Source of the DNA: Pelomonas sp. Root1217
GTDB lineage: Bacteria; Pseudomonadota; Gammaproteobacteria; Burkholderiales; Burkholderiaceae_C
Length of the DNA stretch: 64,000 nt
Direction: 5' to 3'
Assembly (NCBI RefSeq): GCF_001425705.1
Contig: NZ_LMDC01000001.1
Coordinates: 62,001-126,000, forward strand
Of the stretch, positions 10,909 to 20,941 are shown one piece after another. Under the pieces are notes generated by a model that saw nothing but the letters and a program-made list of their open reading frames with translations, did no database searches and was not told the DNA's origin. The position numbers were made by a program, and so were the translations under genes. Each line of letters begins with the position of its first letter. The stretch's first letter is position 1.

Positions 10909-13533
10909 ATGAAAGCCGCCGAGATCCGCCAGACCTTTCTGAAGTTCTTCGAGTCGAAAGGCCACCAGATCGTCGCGTCCAGCCCCGTCGTCCCGGGCGA
11001 CGACCCGACGCTGCTGTTCACGAATGCGGGCATGAACCAGTTCAAGGACGTGTTCCTGGGCTTTGACAAGCGCGCCTACACCCGTGCCACCACCAGCCAG
11101 AAGTGCATCCGCGCCGGCGGCAAGCACAACGACCTGGACAACGTCGGCTACACGGCGCGCCATCACACCTTCTTCGAGATGCTGGGCAACTTCAGCTTCG
11201 GCGACTACTTCAAGAAGGATGCGATCAGCTATGCGTGGGAGCTGCTGACCGTCAATTTCAAGCTGCCGGCCGACAAGCTCTGGGTCACCGTCTACGAAGA
11301 CGACGACGAGGCCTACGACATCTGGAACAAGACGGTTGGCGTGCCCGCCGAGCGCATCGTGCGCATCGGCGACAACAAGGGCGCGCGTTACATGTCCGAC
11401 AACTTCTGGATGATGGGCGACACGGGCCCCTGCGGCCCCTGCACCGAGATCTTCTACGACCACGGCCCCGACGTGGCTGGCGGCCCCCCGGGCTCGGCCG
11501 AGCAGGACGGCGACCGCTACATCGAGATCTGGAACAACGTCTTCATGCAGTTCAATCGGACTGAAGACGGCGTGATGCACGCGCTGCCCAAGCCGAGCGT
11601 GGACACCGGCATGGGCCTGGAGCGCCTGGCGGCCGTGCTGCAGCATGTGCACAGCAACTACGAGATCGACACCTTCGTGAACCTGCTCGCGGCGGCCAAG
11701 AAGGCTGTCGACGAAGCCGGTGGTGGCGACTGCGATGCGACGAGCCCGTCGCTGAAGGTCATTGCCGACCACATCCGCGCCTGCTCGTTCACCATCGTCG
11801 ACGGCGTCATCCCCGGCAACGCCGGCCGCGGCTATGTGCTGCGCCGTATCGCGCGCCGCGCCATCCGCCACGGCTACAAGCTCGGCGCGCGCACGCCGTT
11901 CTTCCACAAGCTGGTGGCTGCGCTGAGCGCCGAGATGGGCGAGGCCTACCCCGAGCTGCGCCAGGCGCAGGCCCGCGTCACTGACGTGCTGAAGCAGGAG
12001 GAGGAGCGCTTCTTCCAGACCATCGCCACCGGCATGGAAATCCTCGAATCGGCGCTGGCCAAGGGTGGCAACGTCGATGGCGACACCGCCTTCAAACTGC
12101 ACGACACCTACGGCTTCCCGGTCGACCTGACCGCCGACGTCTGCCGCGAGCGCGGCGTGACGGTGGACGAGGCTCGCTTCAATGAACTGCTGGACGAGCA
12201 GAAGAACCGCGCCCGCGCCGCTGGCAAGTTCAAGATGGCGCAAGGCCTGGCCTACAACGGCGCGCCGACCGAGTTCCACGGCTACGAGCACCTCGTCTGC
12301 GAGCACAGCAAGGTCACTGCGATCTACGTCGATGGCGCGCAGGTCAACGAGGCGCAAGCCGGTGACGACGCCGTCATCGTGCTCGACCACACGCCCTTCT
12401 ATGCCGAGAGCGGCGGCCAGGTCGGCGACGCTGGCGAGCTGCGCAACGGCACGACGCGCGTCGTCGTCGCGGACACGATCAAGATCCAGGCCGACGTGTT
12501 CGGCCACCATGGCCAGGTCGTCGAAGGCACGGTCAAGGTGGGCGATGTGTTCGTTGCCCGCGTCGATGCCGAGCGCCGCGCCAAGACCGTACGCAACCAC
12601 AGCGCCACCCACCTGATGCACAAGGCCTTGCGCGAGGTGCTGGGCGCGCACGTGCAGCAGAAGGGCTCGCTGGTGAACGCCGAGCGTACCCGCTTTGACT
12701 TCGCGCACAACGCGCCGATGACGGCCGAGGAGATTCGCGAGGTCGAGGCGCTTGTGAACGCCGAGATCCTGGGCAACGCCGGGGCCAACGCCCAGGTCAT
12801 GGCGCTGGACGACGCGCAGAAGTCCGGCGCCATGATGCTGTTCGGCGAGAAGTACGGCGAGACGGTGCGGGTGCTGTCCATCGGCTCGTCCAAGGAACTC
12901 TGCGGCGGCACCCACGTGAAGGCGACGGGTGACATTGGCCTGTTCAAGATCGTGGCCGAGTCGGGCGTTGCGGCCGGCATCCGCCGTGTCGAAGCCGTCA
13001 CCGGCGACAACGCGCTGGCCTATCTGCAGCAACTGGAGTCCACCGTGCAGGGCGCCGCGATGACGCTCAAGACCTCGCCGCACGAGCTGGGCGCCCGTCT
13101 GCATGCGGTGCTGGACCAGATCAAGGCGCTGGAGAAGGAGCTGACCGCCGCCAAGAGCAAGCTGGCCTCCGCGCAGGGTGACGAGCTGATGGCCCAGGCC
13201 GTCGACGTCAAGGGCCTGAAAGTGCTGGCTGCCAAGCTCGAGGGCGCCGACGCCAAGACGCTGCGCGAGACGATGGACAAGCTCAAGGACAAGCTCAAGA
13301 CCGCGGCCATCGTGCTGGCGGCCGTGGACGGCGACAAGGTCCAGCTCGCGGCCGGCGTGACCGCCGACAGCATTGGCAAGGTCAAGGCGGGCGAGCTCGT
13401 CAACTTCGTCGCCCAGCAGGTCGGCGGCAAGGGCGGCGGCAAGCCTGACCTGGCCATGGCCGGCGGCACGCAGCCGGCCGGCGTGGCGGCGGCGCTGCAG
13501 AGCGTCGCGGCCTGGGTGGCCGAGCGCGTTTGA
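10909..13533 (+). CDS. alaS: Alanyl-tRNA synthetase
   Basis: Class II aminoacyl-tRNA synthetase of 874 residues, the normal length, charging tRNA-Ala in the cytoplasm. The N-terminus ([13 protein letters not shown]) is the family signature. The editing domain has the zinc motifs NHSATHLMH (near 564-568) and CGGTH (near 664-668). The C-Ala domain contains the glycine-rich GGKGGGKPD. It is monocistronic with its own terminator. Several long antisense frames here are GC-driven shadows. Confidence 0.98.
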   Translation: MKAAEIRQTFLKFFESKGHQIVASSPVVPGDDPTLLFTNAGMNQFKDVFLGFDKRAYTRATTSQKCIRAGGKHNDLDNVGYTARHHTFFEMLGNFSFGDYFKKDAISYAWELLTVNFKLPADKLWVTVYEDDDEAYDIWNKTVGVPAERIVRIGDNKGARYMSDNFWMMGDTGPCGPCTEIFYDHGPDVAGGPPGSAEQDGDRYIEIWNNVFMQFNRTEDGVMHALPKPSVDTGMGLERLAAVLQHVHSNYEIDTFVNLLAAAKKAVDEAGGGDCDATSPSLKVIADHIRACSFTIVDGVIPGNAGRGYVLRRIARRAIRHGYKLGARTPFFHKLVAALSAEMGEAYPELRQAQARVTDVLKQEEERFFQTIATGMEILESALAKGGNVDGDTAFKLHDTYGFPVDLTADVCRERGVTVDEARFNELLDEQKNRARAAGKFKMAQGLAYNGAPTEFHGYEHLVCEHSKVTAIYVDGAQVNEAQAGDDAVIVLDHTPFYAESGGQVGDAGELRNGTTRVVVADTIKIQADVFGHHGQVVEGTVKVGDVFVARVDAERRAKTVRNHSATHLMHKALREVLGAHVQQKGSLVNAERTRFDFAHNAPMTAEEIREVEALVNAEILGNAGANAQVMALDDAQKSGAMMLFGEKYGETVRVLSIGSSKELCGGTHVKATGDIGLFKIVAESGVAAGIRRVEAVTGDNALAYLQQLESTVQGAAMTLKTSPHELGARLHAVLDQIKALEKELTAAKSKLASAQGDELMAQAVDVKGLKVLAAKLEGADAKTLRETMDKLKDKLKTAAIVLAAVDGDKVQLAAGVTADSIGKVKAGELVNFVAQQVGGKGGGKPDLAMAGGTQPAGVAAALQSVAAWVAERV

Positions 13534-13560
13534 TCGACGGTTCCACCCCGCACTGACCGA

Positions 13561-13587
13561 GGCCCGCGAATCGCGGGCCCTTTCTTT
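13561..13587 (+). terminator. alaS terminator
   Basis: GGCCCGCG and its complement with a 3-nt loop, followed by CTTTCTTT, 28 nt after the alaS stop. Confidence 0.8.
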
Positions 13588-13774
13588 GGTGGGTGCGGCG
13601 GTCCGTGACCGACCATGCCGCAGATCGTGCATTTCGTCGGCCGGCGCTGGCATGCAGGGAGGGCGCCAACAACACTGCGCAGCCCTCCAACCCTCCTCAT
13701 GCCTCAAGGGGGCGGTCCTGCTTCGTCGCTTCGAGCTGCGGGATCGGTGTGTCCCAACTGAATCAGCCGCCGAG

Positions 13775-14911
13775 ATGAATCAAAGAATCTGCACGATCGC
13801 CCTGGCCGTTTGCGCCACCTCTTTCACCGCCCTCGCTGCCGATGCGCCGCAGACGCCCGCATCTGCAGCCAAGGCAGTGCCCACCTTCAGCCTGCAAGCC
13901 CGCCTCGAAGCCAGTCTGGGCGGCAAGGTGCCGGCCATGGGTGCCGTGTTGATACGTGGTGGACAGGTGACAGAGCTGGTGGTCGCAGGACTGCGCGCCC
14001 AGGGCGAGGCCGAACCGGTCCGGCGTGGCGACGTCTGGCATCTCGGCTCCAACGGCAAGGCCATGACGGCCACAATGGTCGCGCGCCTGGTGGAGCGCGG
14101 CCTGTTGTCGTGGGACACCCCGCTGAGTCAGTTGCTGCCCGAGCTGGCAGCCGACATGCAGGCCGCCTACCGTGACGTCACGCTGCGTGACCTGCTTGCA
14201 CACCAGGCTGGCCTGCAAGCGGACATCGATGAATCCTGGGCGGCGGTCTTCTACAAGGACAAGCGCCCTTTGCATGAACAGCGCCTGGCCTTCGCCCGCA
14301 TCGCGTTGGCGCAGCCACCCGCCTTTGCGCGCGGTACCGGCGACGGCTACTCGAACTCAGGCGTGGTGATCGCCGGCCTGGCCGCCGAGCGCGCCGCTGG
14401 CCTGCCCTACGAGACTCTGATGCAACGCGAGCTGTTTGAGCCGCTGGGCCTGCACAGCGCGGGGTTTGGCGCCACCCGGCGCGGCCAGCCCCTGGGGCAC
14501 AAGGCTGGCGAACCTGTCGAAGGCGTCGAGGCGGACAACCCCGCCGTTATCGCGCCGGCTGGTGGCATCCATATGTCGCTGGAGGATTGGTCCAGATTCG
14601 CGATCGACCAGATGGCCGGCGAGCAAGGACGCGGCCAGTTGCTGAAAGCGCCGACCTACCGCCTGCTGCACCAGCCGGCGCGCGACGGTGGCAAGTTCGC
14701 TCTCGGTTGGCGGATGCAGGACAGCATGGCTGGCGTGAAGGGTCGCCACCTCGCCCACACCGGCAGCAATGGGGCTTGGTTCGCCCTGATCGTGCTGAAG
14801 CCGGACACAGAGGATGCCGTGCTGGTGACCAGCAATGCCAGCGAAGACGTCGAGGCCGACAAAGCCGTCCGCGCGGTGGCGGTTGGCGCCCTCAAGGCCA
14901 TGGCGCCCTAA
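13775..14911 (+). CDS. Serine hydrolase of the class C beta-lactamase / EstB-like family
   Basis: A 378-residue exported protein with a signal peptide (cleavage near residue 21, LAA). The beta-lactamase-fold catalytic elements are present: SNGK (S92-K95) as SxxK, YSN near 190 and HTG near 328 in place of KTG. HTG instead of KTG is common in esterases and peptidases of this fold, so an esterase or D-aminopeptidase-like role is more likely than antibiotic resistance. The frame is open into alaS, but ATG 13775 starts the signal peptide. Upstream (13658-13688) is a GGAGGGC/GCCCTCC hairpin of unknown role. No pathway partner lies nearby. Confidence 0.85.
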   Translation: MNQRICTIALAVCATSFTALAADAPQTPASAAKAVPTFSLQARLEASLGGKVPAMGAVLIRGGQVTELVVAGLRAQGEAEPVRRGDVWHLGSNGKAMTATMVARLVERGLLSWDTPLSQLLPELAADMQAAYRDVTLRDLLAHQAGLQADIDESWAAVFYKDKRPLHEQRLAFARIALAQPPAFARGTGDGYSNSGVVIAGLAAERAAGLPYETLMQRELFEPLGLHSAGFGATRRGQPLGHKAGEPVEGVEADNPAVIAPAGGIHMSLEDWSRFAIDQMAGEQGRGQLLKAPTYRLLHQPARDGGKFALGWRMQDSMAGVKGRHLAHTGSNGAWFALIVLKPDTEDAVLVTSNASEDVEADKAVRAVAVGALKAMAP

Positions 14912-14938
14912 GCGCGCATCAACGGCAGCACGTCAAGC

Positions 14939-17074
14939 TCAAAAGGTTTCCCAGTCGCCTTCCTCGGCTGCCGGTGCGGGCGCCGGGGCCGGGCGAGGCG
15001 CGCTGACGGGCGCGGGCCTGGCGGCCGGCGAGGCAGGGCGGGATGCTGTTGCCTTGGGCGCAGGCGCTGCGGCCTTGGGAGCGGGCTTGGGCGCCGCTTT
15101 GGGTGCCAAGACGGGCGCGGGTGCCGGCCGCGGTGCCGAGACCCGATGCGACTCGCCACCAGCGACGCGGAAGACGGCGACCGCTTCGACCAGGCGCTGG
15201 GCTTGCTCCTTCAAGCTCTCGGCCGCCGCCGCCGATTCCTCGACGAGGGCCGCGTTCTGCTGCGTCATCTGATCGAGTTGCACGACCGAGGTGTTGACCG
15301 AATTGATGCCCTCGCTCTGCTCGGTGGCGGCCGAGCTGATCTCGCCGATGATGTCCTGCACGCGCTGCACGCTGGAGACGATCTCGCCCATCGTCGTGCC
15401 GGCCGTCTGCACCAGGCGGGCGCCGTTCTCGACGCGCTCGACGCTGTTGCCGATCAGGGCCTTGATCTGCTTGGCTGCCTCGGCGCTGCGGCCGGCCAGC
15501 GAACGCACTTCACCGGCCACGACCGCAAAGCCGCGGCCTTGCTCGCCGGCGCGGGCCGCTTCCACCGCCGCGTTCAACGCCAGGATGTTGGTCTGAAAGG
15601 CGATGCCGTCGATGGTGCCGATGATGTCGGCGATCTTCTTGCTGGCTGCATTGATCTCGTCCATCGTCGTGACGACCTGGCCGACCACCTCCCCGCCGCG
15701 CGTTGCGGCTGACACGGCCGACTGCACGAGTTGGTTGGCCGTGCGGGCCGAGTCGGCCGTCTGGCGCACCGTGCCGGTCAGCTCGCTCATCGACGACGCG
15801 GCGTTCTGCAGGTTGCTGGCCGTCTGCTCGGTACGCTGGCTCAGGTCGAGATTGCCGGTGGCGATCTCGGTGCTGGCCGTGCCGATGCTGTCGACCGAGT
15901 TGCGCACCGTGCCGATGGTGGTGGCCAGGCGCTGGCGCATGCCCTCGGTGTCCTGGATCAGTGAGCCGATCTCGTCATTGCGGCTGCTGCTGACCGACTG
16001 GGTCAGGTCGCCCTCGGCAATTGCGCCGACGGCCTTCTGCAGCGAGGCCAGCGGCTGGGCGACCCAACGGCGCATCATCCACATCAGGCCGAAGCCCAGG
16101 CCCACGGCGGTCAGTGCGAGGGCGCCCCAGAAGAACCACAACGTCGTGCGGCCGGCGGCCTGAGCCTCGCCGCGCGAGACCTGGGCGACGACCCAGTAGC
16201 CGGTCTTCTCGCTCTTGCGCGCCACGGCGAAGTTGTCGGTCTTGCCGTTGCCCAGCACATCGGGCACGTCGTCCAGTACTACTTCGTTGGTCGTTTGCTC
16301 GGCCAGCGTCTTCTCGAAGCCCGGCGCCACGCTGGACAGCAGCTTGCCCTTGGCCGTCGGGTGGGCGGCGAGCAGGGCCTTGGTCGGGTCCTTGGGCACC
16401 GCGACGATGTAGGTGCCGCCGTGCTCGAAGAACTTGGCGCTGCCGGCCATGCGGTCCATCGCCAGCTCGAAGGCGTCGAGGTCGAAGCCGACGAAGAGGA
16501 TGCCGATGATCTTGCCGGCGTCGCTCTTGATGGGCTCGTAATAGGTCATGTAGGCGCGCCCGAACAGCAGCGCGCGGCCGGTGTAGGGCTTGCCGGCGGC
16601 GATGGATGCATAGGCGGGGCTTTGCTTGCCCAGCAGCGTGCCCATGGCGCGCTCGCCCTTCTCGTTCTTCAACGAGGTCGTGATGCGCTCGAAGTCGTCG
16701 CCCTTGGCCGCGAAGACCGTGGCCACGCCGCCGTTGACGGCTGCGAACTTGTCGACCTGGGTGAAGTTGCCGTTGAGCTTGGGGCCCCAGTCGCGCAGGT
16801 CGCCGGTGGCCTCGTCCAGCGTGAAGCTGGGGCCGAAGTCCTGGCGGAAGGAACCGAAGCTGCGCTGGATCTGCTTGGCGGCGACATCGTCCATCGCCTG
16901 CATCGCGTCGACCAGCGACGCGGCCTTGTCGCCGACCCAGGTCTGCACCTGGTCATTGGCGGAGCGCTTCAGCAGCGTGCCGACGATGAGGCTGACACCC
17001 AGCAGCACCACTGCGACGGCGGTTGCGCCGGTCAGAGACACCTGGCGGGCAATGGAGTTGTTGGGCTGACTCAT
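14939..17074 (-). CDS. Methyl-accepting chemotaxis protein with periplasmic sensor
   Basis: Transmembrane chemoreceptor of 711 residues. Order: first membrane segment, a periplasmic Cache-type sensor of about 280 residues, second membrane segment ([20 protein letters not shown]), HAMP, and the coiled-coil signalling domain with the CheA/CheW tip near [14 protein letters not shown]. The tail is an Ala/Pro-rich linker ending in GDWETF, which matches the xWxxF CheR-docking pentapeptide of Tar/Tsr, so the receptor probably tethers the methyltransferase. Start at ATG 17074 after GGAG. Last gene of the che operon. The ligand is unknown. Confidence 0.92.
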   Translation of the reverse strand: MSQPNNSIARQVSLTGATAVAVVLLGVSLIVGTLLKRSANDQVQTWVGDKAASLVDAMQAMDDVAAKQIQRSFGSFRQDFGPSFTLDEATGDLRDWGPKLNGNFTQVDKFAAVNGGVATVFAAKGDDFERITTSLKNEKGERAMGTLLGKQSPAYASIAAGKPYTGRALLFGRAYMTYYEPIKSDAGKIIGILFVGFDLDAFELAMDRMAGSAKFFEHGGTYIVAVPKDPTKALLAAHPTAKGKLLSSVAPGFEKTLAEQTTNEVVLDDVPDVLGNGKTDNFAVARKSEKTGYWVVAQVSRGEAQAAGRTTLWFFWGALALTAVGLGFGLMWMMRRWVAQPLASLQKAVGAIAEGDLTQSVSSSRNDEIGSLIQDTEGMRQRLATTIGTVRNSVDSIGTASTEIATGNLDLSQRTEQTASNLQNAASSMSELTGTVRQTADSARTANQLVQSAVSAATRGGEVVGQVVTTMDEINAASKKIADIIGTIDGIAFQTNILALNAAVEAARAGEQGRGFAVVAGEVRSLAGRSAEAAKQIKALIGNSVERVENGARLVQTAGTTMGEIVSSVQRVQDIIGEISSAATEQSEGINSVNTSVVQLDQMTQQNAALVEESAAAAESLKEQAQRLVEAVAVFRVAGGESHRVSAPRPAPAPVLAPKAAPKPAPKAAAPAPKATASRPASPAARPAPVSAPRPAPAPAPAAEEGDWETF

Positions 17075-17160
17075 GCGAATCTCCAGGGGCCAAAGCAAGC
17101 AAGGCTCCGCGCACCCCGCCTCGTTGCGGGGGCACGTGAACAGGAATCAGGGCAGGGCGG

Positions 17161-17685
17161 TCAAGCGGCGATGGCCGCATCCATCAGGCCCATCTCGGCA
17201 CTGCTCATCAGGCCTTCGATGTCCATCAGGATCAACATGCGGTCGCCGACGGACCCGATGCCGGTGATGAAGCTGGTGTCCACCGACGCCGAGCTCAACT
17301 CGGGGGCCGGCTTGATCGCGTCGCGGCTCAGCTCCAGCACGTCGGAGACCGAGTCCACGACGGCGCCGACGACGCGGTTCTTCACGTTCAGCACGATGAC
17401 GACCGTGAAGCTGTTGTACTCGGCGCTCGGGCAGTTCAGCTTCAGGCGCAGATCGACGATGGGCACGATGACGCCGCGCAGGTTGACGACGCCCTTGATG
17501 AAGTCCGGCGCATTGGCGATGCGGGTGGGCTGCTCGTAGGAACGGATCTCCTGAACTTTCAGGATGTCGATGCCGTATTCCTCGGAGCCCAGACGGAAGG
17601 TCAGGTACTCGCCGCTCTTGGGGCCGTGGGCCTTGGCGCTGAGAGCACCCGGTTGGCGCAGGGCAGGGACGTTGCTGGCTTCCAT
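17161..17685 (-). CDS. cheW: Chemotaxis coupling protein CheW
   Basis: Adaptor of 174 residues linking chemoreceptors to CheA. It is a single CheW/SH3-like domain ([26 protein letters not shown]-type motif [15 protein letters not shown]). A very strong AGGAGGT Shine-Dalgarno precedes the ATG, which suits the high stoichiometry needed in receptor arrays. It lies between cheA and the receptor gene, same strand. Confidence 0.96.
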   Translation of the reverse strand: MEASNVPALRQPGALSAKAHGPKSGEYLTFRLGSEEYGIDILKVQEIRSYEQPTRIANAPDFIKGVVNLRGVIVPIVDLRLKLNCPSAEYNSFTVVIVLNVKNRVVGAVVDSVSDVLELSRDAIKPAPELSSASVDTSFITGIGSVGDRMLILMDIEGLMSSAEMGLMDAAIAA

Positions 17686-17710
17686 GCAGACCTCCTAGTT
17701 ATGTGATGGT

Positions 17711-19834
17711 TCAGTGGCGCGAACGGCGCACGAGGCTGCCGACGTCCAGGATCAGCGCGACGCGGCCGTCGCCCATGATGGTGGCGCCGGATACGTCGTT
17801 GACCTTGCGGTAATTGGCTTCGAGGTTCTTGACGACGACCTGCTGCTGGCCGAGCAGTTCGTCCACCAGCAGCGCGACGCGGCCGCCTTCGGCCTCGACG
17901 ACGACCATGATGGAGCTGACGTGCTCGAAGTCGAAGCGCGGCACGTCGAAGACTTTCTCAAGCTCGATGACCGGCATGTACTCGTCACGCACCTCGACGA
18001 CGCGGCCGGAGCCGGCGACGGTCTTGATGGTGTCGGACTGCACCTGGAAGGATTCGACGACGGAGGACAGCGGCAGGATGTAGCACTCGTCACCGACGCC
18101 CACGCTCATGCCGTCCATGATGGCCAGCGTCAGCGGCAGGCGCACGGACACTTTCATGCCGTAGCCTTCCGCCGAGTCGATCTCGACGGTGCCGCCCAGC
18201 GACGTGATGTTCTTCTTCACGACGTCCATGCCGACACCGCGGCCGGACACGTCGGTGACCACGTCGGCCGTGGAGAAGCCGGGCGCGAAGATCAGGCTCC
18301 AGCACTCGGCGTCCGTCATCGTGTCCGGCGCGTCGATGCCCTTCTCACGCGCCTTCTTGATCAGCTTGTCGCGGTTCAGGCCGCGGCCGTCGTCGCGAAC
18401 CTCGATGACGATGCTGCCGCCCTGGTGGGAAGCGACCAGCGTGATCGTGCCCTGCTCGGGCTTGCCGCGGGCGGTGCGGTCCTCCGGCATCTCGATGCCG
18501 TGGTCGCAACTGTTGCGCACCAGGTGGGTCAGCGGGTCGGTGATCTTCTCGACCAGGCTCTTGTCCAGTTCGGTGGCTTCACCCTGCGTGACCAGCTCGA
18601 CCTTTTTGCCCAGCTTGGCCGCCAGGTCGCGCAGCATGCGCGGGAAGCGGTTGAAGACCGTCGACATCGGAATCATCCGGATCGACATGACCGATTCCTG
18701 CAGGTCGCGCGTGTTGCGCTCCAGGTCGGCCAGCCCCGAGGTCAGCTGCTGGTACATCGCCGGGTCGAGTTCGCGGCTGTTCTGGGCCAGCATGGCCTGG
18801 GTGATGACGAGCTCACCGACGAGGTTGATGAGCTGGTCGACCTTCTCGATCGACACGCGCAGCGTGGTCTGGTCCATGGCCGCCGGCTTGGCCTCGGCCT
18901 TGGCGACGGCGGTGGCCGGGCGGGACGGCACGATGGCGGCCGTGGGTGCGGACTCGGCGGCAGGGGCTGGCGCAGCGGCACTCTCGGGCACGCCGGGGGC
19001 ATCATCGAAGAAACCGTAGCCGGGGTCGGCGGACGGTGCCTCGGCCGGTGGTGCGCCGGGCGCGCCGTCGTAGAAGCCGAAGCCGGGGCCGAGCGGGATC
19101 AGCTTGACCTGTTCGCGGGCGACGTGGAAGGTGAAGAGGTCCAGCAGGTCGTTGTCGGTCGAGCTGGTCAGCACCTTGAAGCGGCGCATGCCGTCGGAAC
19201 TCTGGCCGGCGTCCAGCGGCTCGATGTTGCCCAGGTCGGTGATTTCCTTGAACAGCTCGACCAGGTTGTCGGCCAGGCTGAGGTCGGTCAGCGGGCCGAC
19301 CTGCAGCTCCAGCAGTCGCGCGCCGGACTTGAGCGGTACGGCGGGCGCGGCGGCAGCGGGCGCGGGTGCCGCCTTGGGCGCCGGTGCGGCTGCCGCAGGT
19401 GCGGGCGCGCCACCGCCTTCAACAAAACTCTTGATGCTGACCAGCAGGTCGGTCGTGTCGAACACGTCGCCGCCGGAGCCCTGGTGGCGGGCAAGCTGGG
19501 TGCGCAGCGCGTCGCCGGACTGCAGCAGCACGTCCACCATGGCCGCGTTGGGCTGCAGTTCGTGGCGGCGCAGCTTGTCCAGCAGCGTCTCCATCTGGTG
19601 GGTCAGCTCAGCGACATCGCTGAAGCCGAAGGTTGCCGCGCCGCCCTTGATCGAGTGGGCGCAGCGGAAGATGGCGTTCAACTCCTCGTCGTCGGCCGCC
19701 TCGACGTTCACATTGAGCAGCAGCCGCTCCATGTTGTCGAGGTTCTCGCCGGCTTCCTCGAAGAAGACCTGGTAGAACTGGCTGAGGTCGATCCCAGCAC
19801 TGATGCTGGCGCCTTCGGTGGTCATGTCGCCCAT
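17711..19834 (-). CDS. cheA: Chemotaxis histidine kinase CheA
   Basis: A 707-residue kinase that phosphorylates CheY. P1 Hpt has the phospho-His H60 in AHSIKGGA. A P2-like region (about 190-250) is followed by a long Ala/Pro linker with two related peptides (GFGFYDGAPG and GYGFFDDAPG). P3 dimerisation, P4 ATPase (NSCDHGIE, GRGVGMD) and P5 CheW-like domain (ending in GSLVRRSRH) complete the canonical order. The ATG at 19834 lies 8 nt after GGAG; an in-frame ATG follows three codons later. No cheR or cheB is in this window, so methylation enzymes must be encoded elsewhere. Confidence 0.97.
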   Translation of the reverse strand: MGDMTTEGASISAGIDLSQFYQVFFEEAGENLDNMERLLLNVNVEAADDEELNAIFRCAHSIKGGAATFGFSDVAELTHQMETLLDKLRRHELQPNAAMVDVLLQSGDALRTQLARHQGSGGDVFDTTDLLVSIKSFVEGGGAPAPAAAAPAPKAAPAPAAAAPAVPLKSGARLLELQVGPLTDLSLADNLVELFKEITDLGNIEPLDAGQSSDGMRRFKVLTSSTDNDLLDLFTFHVAREQVKLIPLGPGFGFYDGAPGAPPAEAPSADPGYGFFDDAPGVPESAAAPAPAAESAPTAAIVPSRPATAVAKAEAKPAAMDQTTLRVSIEKVDQLINLVGELVITQAMLAQNSRELDPAMYQQLTSGLADLERNTRDLQESVMSIRMIPMSTVFNRFPRMLRDLAAKLGKKVELVTQGEATELDKSLVEKITDPLTHLVRNSCDHGIEMPEDRTARGKPEQGTITLVASHQGGSIVIEVRDDGRGLNRDKLIKKAREKGIDAPDTMTDAECWSLIFAPGFSTADVVTDVSGRGVGMDVVKKNITSLGGTVEIDSAEGYGMKVSVRLPLTLAIMDGMSVGVGDECYILPLSSVVESFQVQSDTIKTVAGSGRVVEVRDEYMPVIELEKVFDVPRFDFEHVSSIMVVVEAEGGRVALLVDELLGQQQVVVKNLEANYRKVNDVSGATIMGDGRVALILDVGSLVRRSRH

Positions 19835-19859
19835 GGCTGGTGCTCCGGTGGACCGAATT

Positions 19860-20222
19860 TCAGCGAATGACCTTGCCGATCACTTCGATCAGCTTGGCCG
19901 GGTCAAAGGGCTTCACCAGCCAGCCGGTGGCGCCGGCAGCCCGACCCGCCTGCTTCATCGCATCGCTGGATTCGGTGGTCAGGATCAGGATGGGCGTGGT
20001 CTTGAACTTGGGGTTCTCGCGCAGCTTCTTGGTCAGGCTGATGCCATCCATGCGCGGCATGTTCTGGTCGGTCAGCACAAGGTCGAAGTCACGCTGCCCC
20101 GATTTCTCCCAGGCGTCCTGCCCGTCCACCGCTTCCACCACGTTGAAGCCGGCATTCTTGAGCGTGAAGGCCACCATCTGGCGCATCGAGGCCGAGTCGT
20201 CGACAGCGAGGATTGAGTGCAT
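19860..20222 (-). CDS. cheY: CheY-like response regulator (che operon copy)
   Basis: Single receiver domain of 120 residues: D8/D9, phospho-acceptor D52 in LTDQNMP, T82/T83 and K104 in WLVKPF. It sits directly before cheA and is probably its substrate. It differs clearly from the second CheY at 54018, and it is less like enteric CheY than that one, so it may serve as a phosphate sink or feed a separate output. Confidence 0.92.
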   Translation of the reverse strand: MHSILAVDDSASMRQMVAFTLKNAGFNVVEAVDGQDAWEKSGQRDFDLVLTDQNMPRMDGISLTKKLRENPKFKTTPILILTTESSDAMKQAGRAAGATGWLVKPFDPAKLIEVIGKVIR

Positions 20223-20276
20223 TTGAGTTTTCTCCGAGGGACTTGTTGCCGGGGGGGGCTGAGATTGGCGGGGGAG

Positions 20277-20744
20277 TCAGAAAAGTTCGATGGAGCCAGC
20301 GTCCATCTCGTCCTGGGTGACCGGGTTGGGCCGCAGCGGCGCGATCTCGACGACGGCCGCGCCGTCCTCGTCATCTGCGCCGAAGGTGTCGCGGGCCAAT
20401 TGATCGGCGCAGTTGCGCAGGCGCTGGCTGGTGTGGGCGATGAGCTGGGTCGCCATGTCCTGGAACTGCAGCGCGGTGATGGCGCCGGCGATGTCCTGCA
20501 TGATCTGCTTCAGGCCCTCGGAGGCGGGTGTGCCGTCGCTGCTGCTGAGCAGGGACATGACCTCGCCGGACGCGCTGTAGAAATGCGTGGACAGGGCTTC
20601 ACCGGCGTCGTCGAGAAGGCGCTGCAGGCGCTCGAGGTCGTTCGTCACCGTCATCAGGTGATCCTGCAGTTCCGCGGCCGCCAGCAGCGGCATGGCGGCC
20701 ACGGCTCCATCGAATTCGGCGGCGGTGGAAGGTTCTGTCTGCAT
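20277..20744 (-). CDS. CheZ-like CheY phosphatase, short form
   Basis: A 155-residue helical protein, much shorter than CheZ (about 211). It keeps the CheZ catalytic pattern in ALQFQDMATQLI, with D96 and Q100 spaced as in CheZ (D-x-x-x-Q). It ends in an acidic and hydrophobic tail (DEMDAGSIELF) that resembles the CheY-docking tail of CheZ. First gene of the che operon, next to a cheY, so it probably dephosphorylates that regulator. A well-spaced GCGGAG precedes the ATG. Family assignment rests on these two motifs and on context. Confidence 0.72.
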   Translation of the reverse strand: MQTEPSTAAEFDGAVAAMPLLAAAELQDHLMTVTNDLERLQRLLDDAGEALSTHFYSASGEVMSLLSSSDGTPASEGLKQIMQDIAGAITALQFQDMATQLIAHTSQRLRNCADQLARDTFGADDEDGAAVVEIAPLRPNPVTQDEMDAGSIELF

Positions 20745-20941
20745 CGTGTCTCCGCGAGGGGATGCTGCTTCTTGTCCCAGCCCTGTGGATACCCTCAGGG
20801 CGAATGCATCATGGCATGTTCACTCCTTTTTTGGCCCCTGTCGACCTGGAGATGTCACGAGAACGAGCCGTATTACCGCTCTGACCCGCGTCAAGTGTGG
20901 CGACGGGCCACCTGCCGCGAGCGGCGGCATACTGCGCCCCC

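Noticed and set aside
10861-13707. A 948-codon frame on the minus strand across alaS
   Set aside because: Antisense shadow of a certain gene; low-complexity Val/Gly/His/Arg composition and no domain. Typical of high-GC DNA.
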